Shown in pieces: positions 29,929 through 31,391 of a stretch of DNA of 31,391 bases; within the stretch, counting starts at the first letter, position 1, and each line of letters opens with the position of its first letter. The position numbers and the translations under genes are program-made. Source of the DNA: an uncultured Oscillibacter sp. (lineage in GTDB: Bacteria > Bacillota > Clostridia > Oscillospirales > Oscillospiraceae); the NCBI RefSeq assembly GCF_910579365.1, contig NZ_CAJTUX010000029.1, positions 1 through 31,391 of the forward strand, read 5' to 3'. The notes under the pieces were generated by a model. It was not told the DNA's origin. It made no database searches and saw nothing but the letters and a program-made list of their open reading frames with translations.

Positions 29929-31182
29929 TTATACTATCATGGGCAGACAGGGCGCCGCGCTGCGGGCTCGTATTGAGTCCGTCGAATCCTCCGCCAGATC
30001 GCGGCTGACCAGGGAAGCGTAATACTGCCCCATGGTGGCCGGGGCATTGTAGAGGGCGGCGAGAGTGTACGCTTTGATGTTTCCAATGGCGGCCGTAGTA
30101 TGGCCAAGGCAGTCCCGGACGTATTCGACGTGTTCCCGCCCCAGTTTCAGGAAGCGGGAACGAACCACAGCCGTGGGAAGCTCCTGCCCGCAGATACGAA
30201 CCGTTTCCCTCGTAGAGCAGGCAGCTTCCGTCATCAGTTCCACGTAGCCGTCAAAGATGTCAGCGTCACAGGGATGGTCCCAGACCAATCCCTCGTAGTC
30301 AATGTTCTCCCGGATTTCTTCCCGGACCCATCGCATCTCATCCATCAGATTCCGGCCCTTGGGGCCCCCGCCGCAAACCAGCGAAGCGTTTGCGGTAGAG
30401 AGAGCTGGAGCAGCGCAGCGAGTGAGCTTTGCCGCTTGCGGCGAAGCGAGGGATGCGGAGTTTGCGACGGCGAGGGGCTGGGGGAGGATACGATTGGTCT
30501 CAGTCAATTCAGTCTCTTTTTTCTCAGTCTCATTAGCCGCCCGATTCGGGCAATCCAGACTGCCTTCTGCGGGCACTCTGGACTGCCCGGTCCGGGCGGC
30601 CTTGTCGTCGGAAGAAATTCCGCTCTGCTTCGTCCCCGCCTCCCGGCGAGGACTACGCCCGCTCCATTCCTTCCTCCTCTCCCCACCGCAAACGCTTCGC
30701 TGGTTTGCGGCGGGGACCCCAGGCGCAGAAAAAAGAGCCTTATTGGAGGATTCCTCTCTTTGAACGGCGGAGACCTTTTTCTCATTCCGAGACGGCTCCA
30801 CAGCCTCATTGGTTTCGTTTTGCGGAGCGGCGTCGTTCTCACAGCTGGAAAAGTTCTTGACATAGATCATGGCGGGCTTCCCCAGACCCTGGCGCTTGCG
30901 CTCAATGAGCCCGAAGCGCTCCAGCTCCCTCATGAAAGCAGTGGCCCGGTTGTGCCCGCAGCGGAGGAACTTCTGCACATCCTTCTGGACAAAGTAGATG
31001 AACACCCGGCCCAGGCCGTCCATCCAGCCGTTTTTTGCAGACAGGCCCACCCGGTCCAGCATCAGGGCGTAGAGCGTCGCGGCCTCCAGGGAGAGCTCGC
31101 CGTCAAAGAGAGCCTTGGGCATGCGGTAAAAACGGGACGGGCCCGCCTCGTTTCCGTAAAAGTAATCCAGATTGAACTGCAT
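29929..31182 (-). CDS. RepA-type replication initiator with expanded linker
   Basis: This 417-aa protein has an N-terminal RepA_N domain (about 5-105: FYRMPKALFDGELSLEAATLYALMLDR, VQKDVQKFLRCGHNRATAFMRELERFGLIERKRQG). The C-terminal domain (about 285-405: ENIDYEGLV, STRETVRICGQELPTAVVRSRFLKL, AAIGNIKAYTLAALYNAP) is typical of initiators in Tn1549-like elements. Between them lies a low-complexity linker of about 170 residues. Two parts of it (AANQRSVCGG and TANASLVCGG) come from a 36-bp inverted repeat in the DNA (30361-30396 and 30685-30720), so palindromic repeats seem to have inserted in frame. I chose ATG 31182, with GGAGG 8 nt upstream. It probably starts replication of an integrated or episomal element. 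Confidence 0.88.
   Translation of the reverse strand: MQFNLDYFYGNEAGPSRFYRMPKALFDGELSLEAATLYALMLDRVGLSAKNGWMDGLGRVFIYFVQKDVQKFLRCGHNRATAFMRELERFGLIERKRQGLGKPAMIYVKNFSSCENDAAPQNETNEAVEPSRNEKKVSAVQREESSNKALFSAPGVPAANQRSVCGGERRKEWSGRSPRREAGTKQSGISSDDKAARTGQSRVPAEGSLDCPNRAANETEKKETELTETNRILPQPLAVANSASLASPQAAKLTRCAAPALSTANASLVCGGGPKGRNLMDEMRWVREEIRENIDYEGLVWDHPCDADIFDGYVELMTEAACSTRETVRICGQELPTAVVRSRFLKLGREHVEYVRDCLGHTTAAIGNIKAYTLAALYNAPATMGQYYASLVSRDLAEDSTDSIRARSAAPCLPMIV
30361..30396 (+). repeat. Intragenic inverted repeat, arm 1
   Basis: This matches the reverse complement of 30685-30720 at 35 of 36 bases. Each arm itself holds a dyad CCGCAAAC-N9-GTTTGCGG (here 30371-30395), so each could form a hairpin. 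Both arms lie in the linker-coding part of the replication initiator. Confidence 0.85.
30685..30720 (-). repeat. Intragenic inverted repeat, arm 2
   Basis: This is the partner of 30361-30396, 288 bp away, in opposite orientation and with one mismatch. Both arms keep the reading frame open. Confidence 0.85.
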
Positions 31183-31202
31183 AACATTAACCTCCAAAAT
31201 GT

Positions 31203-31234
31203 AAAAAGGCCCCGGCGACGACTGTCGCCGGGGC
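31203..31234 (-). terminator. Terminator of the right-edge gene
   Basis: GCCCCGGCGAC and GTCGCCGGGGC form a perfect 11-bp stem with a 4-nt loop. The minus strand continues CCTTTTTAC. It separates the gene at the window edge from the replication initiator. Confidence 0.88.
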
Positions 31235-31242
31235 TGATTGTT

Positions 31243-31391
31243 TTATGACAAATAGAATTTAGGTCTTGCAATCGTAGTAAAGCCACTTTTCCCGGTCACC
31301 ACCACGTTGTTGGCTCCGCTGGCGCAGTGGATGACTTGGACATTGCCCGCAGAGTCAAAGCCGCAGACGATGCCCACATGGGTATCCTCCG
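31243..31391 (-). CDS. 3' end of an NlpC/P60-like (or CHAP-like) peptidase, partial
   Basis: The frame enters at the window end and reads DTHVGIVCGFDSAGNVQVIHC, then ASGANNVVVTGKSGF and a normal end ARPKFYLS. HVGIV...HC and NNVVVTG resemble the His-containing end of NlpC/P60 cell-wall hydrolases encoded by Tn1549/Tn916-like elements, which open the wall during conjugation. Only 48 residues are visible, so the family call is tentative. Its position beside RepA and a resolvase fits a conjugative element. Confidence 0.55.
   Translation of the reverse strand, partial: EDTHVGIVCGFDSAGNVQVIHCASGANNVVVTGKSGFTTIARPKFYLS

Noticed and set aside
1..31391. CRISPR arrays, tRNA or rRNA genes
   Set aside because: No regularly spaced direct repeats, cloverleaf arms with conserved tRNA boxes, or rRNA segments were seen anywhere in the window.

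Overview
The window looks like a chromosome segment of a Gram-positive gut Clostridium, most likely Oscillospirales (Flavonifractor/Lawsonibacter-like). The grounds are strong AGGAGG ribosome sites, GC-rich housekeeping genes, an Rrf2-type regulator with iscS-iscU-mnmA, and Tn1549/Tn4451-type mobile-element parts. No species can be named from sequence reading alone. Almost every gene lies on the minus strand.

Region 1 (1-8.5 kb) is AT-rich, mobile DNA. A TndX-like large serine recombinase (63-1304) has lost its catalytic domain. It is followed by a 7.2 kb AT-rich island bracketed by a 28-bp direct repeat (1302-1329 and 8508-8535, 26/28 identical). Inside, two perfect 58-bp inverted repeats (1526-1583 and 5649-5706) enclose an ATP-grasp ligase and a GNAT acetyltransferase on the plus strand, and a degenerate STAND-ATPase/TPR protein on the minus strand. 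A promoter lies just outside the left repeat; a terminator and a complete tyrosine recombinase lie just outside the right one. The layout is that of a phase-variable invertible cassette in which one promoter would drive either the ligase/GNAT pair or the TPR protein. Two unusual serine-recombinase ORFs complete the island.

Region 2 (8.5-12.1 kb) holds a complete large serine recombinase, a sigma-70-like factor typical of Clostridial mobile elements, and a broken transposase-like gene.

Region 3 (12.1-21.5 kb) is a sulfur amino-acid locus. A consensus promoter is followed by a 36-aa leader peptide with six Met and two Cys, a terminator, and then metN-metI-(L-2-hydroxyacid dehydrogenase)-metQ-(FAD D-2-hydroxyacid dehydrogenase)-aminotransferase-M20 amidohydrolase. 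I infer an attenuated operon for taking up methionine or its derivatives and interconverting hydroxy, keto, N-acyl and amino forms. Next to it, cysK and an Rrf2 regulator are divergently transcribed, each from a clear promoter with operator-like dyads.

Region 4 (21.6-28.1 kb) has an AT-rich PPOX-family gene, a non-coding stretch resembling mobile-element DNA, an alpha/beta hydrolase, a DAACS symporter, a Cys-rich C39-like protein, mnmA, iscU and iscS. The iscS promoter carries two 25-bp ATTACC-N13-GGTAAT dyads; a weaker ACC-N13-GGT version overlaps the -10 of the Rrf2 gene.

Region 5 (28.1-31.4 kb) is another mobile-element edge: a pfkB remnant, an ATPase tail fragment, a small resolvase, a RepA-type replication initiator with a repeat-expanded linker, and the 3' end of an NlpC/P60-like gene cut by the window end.
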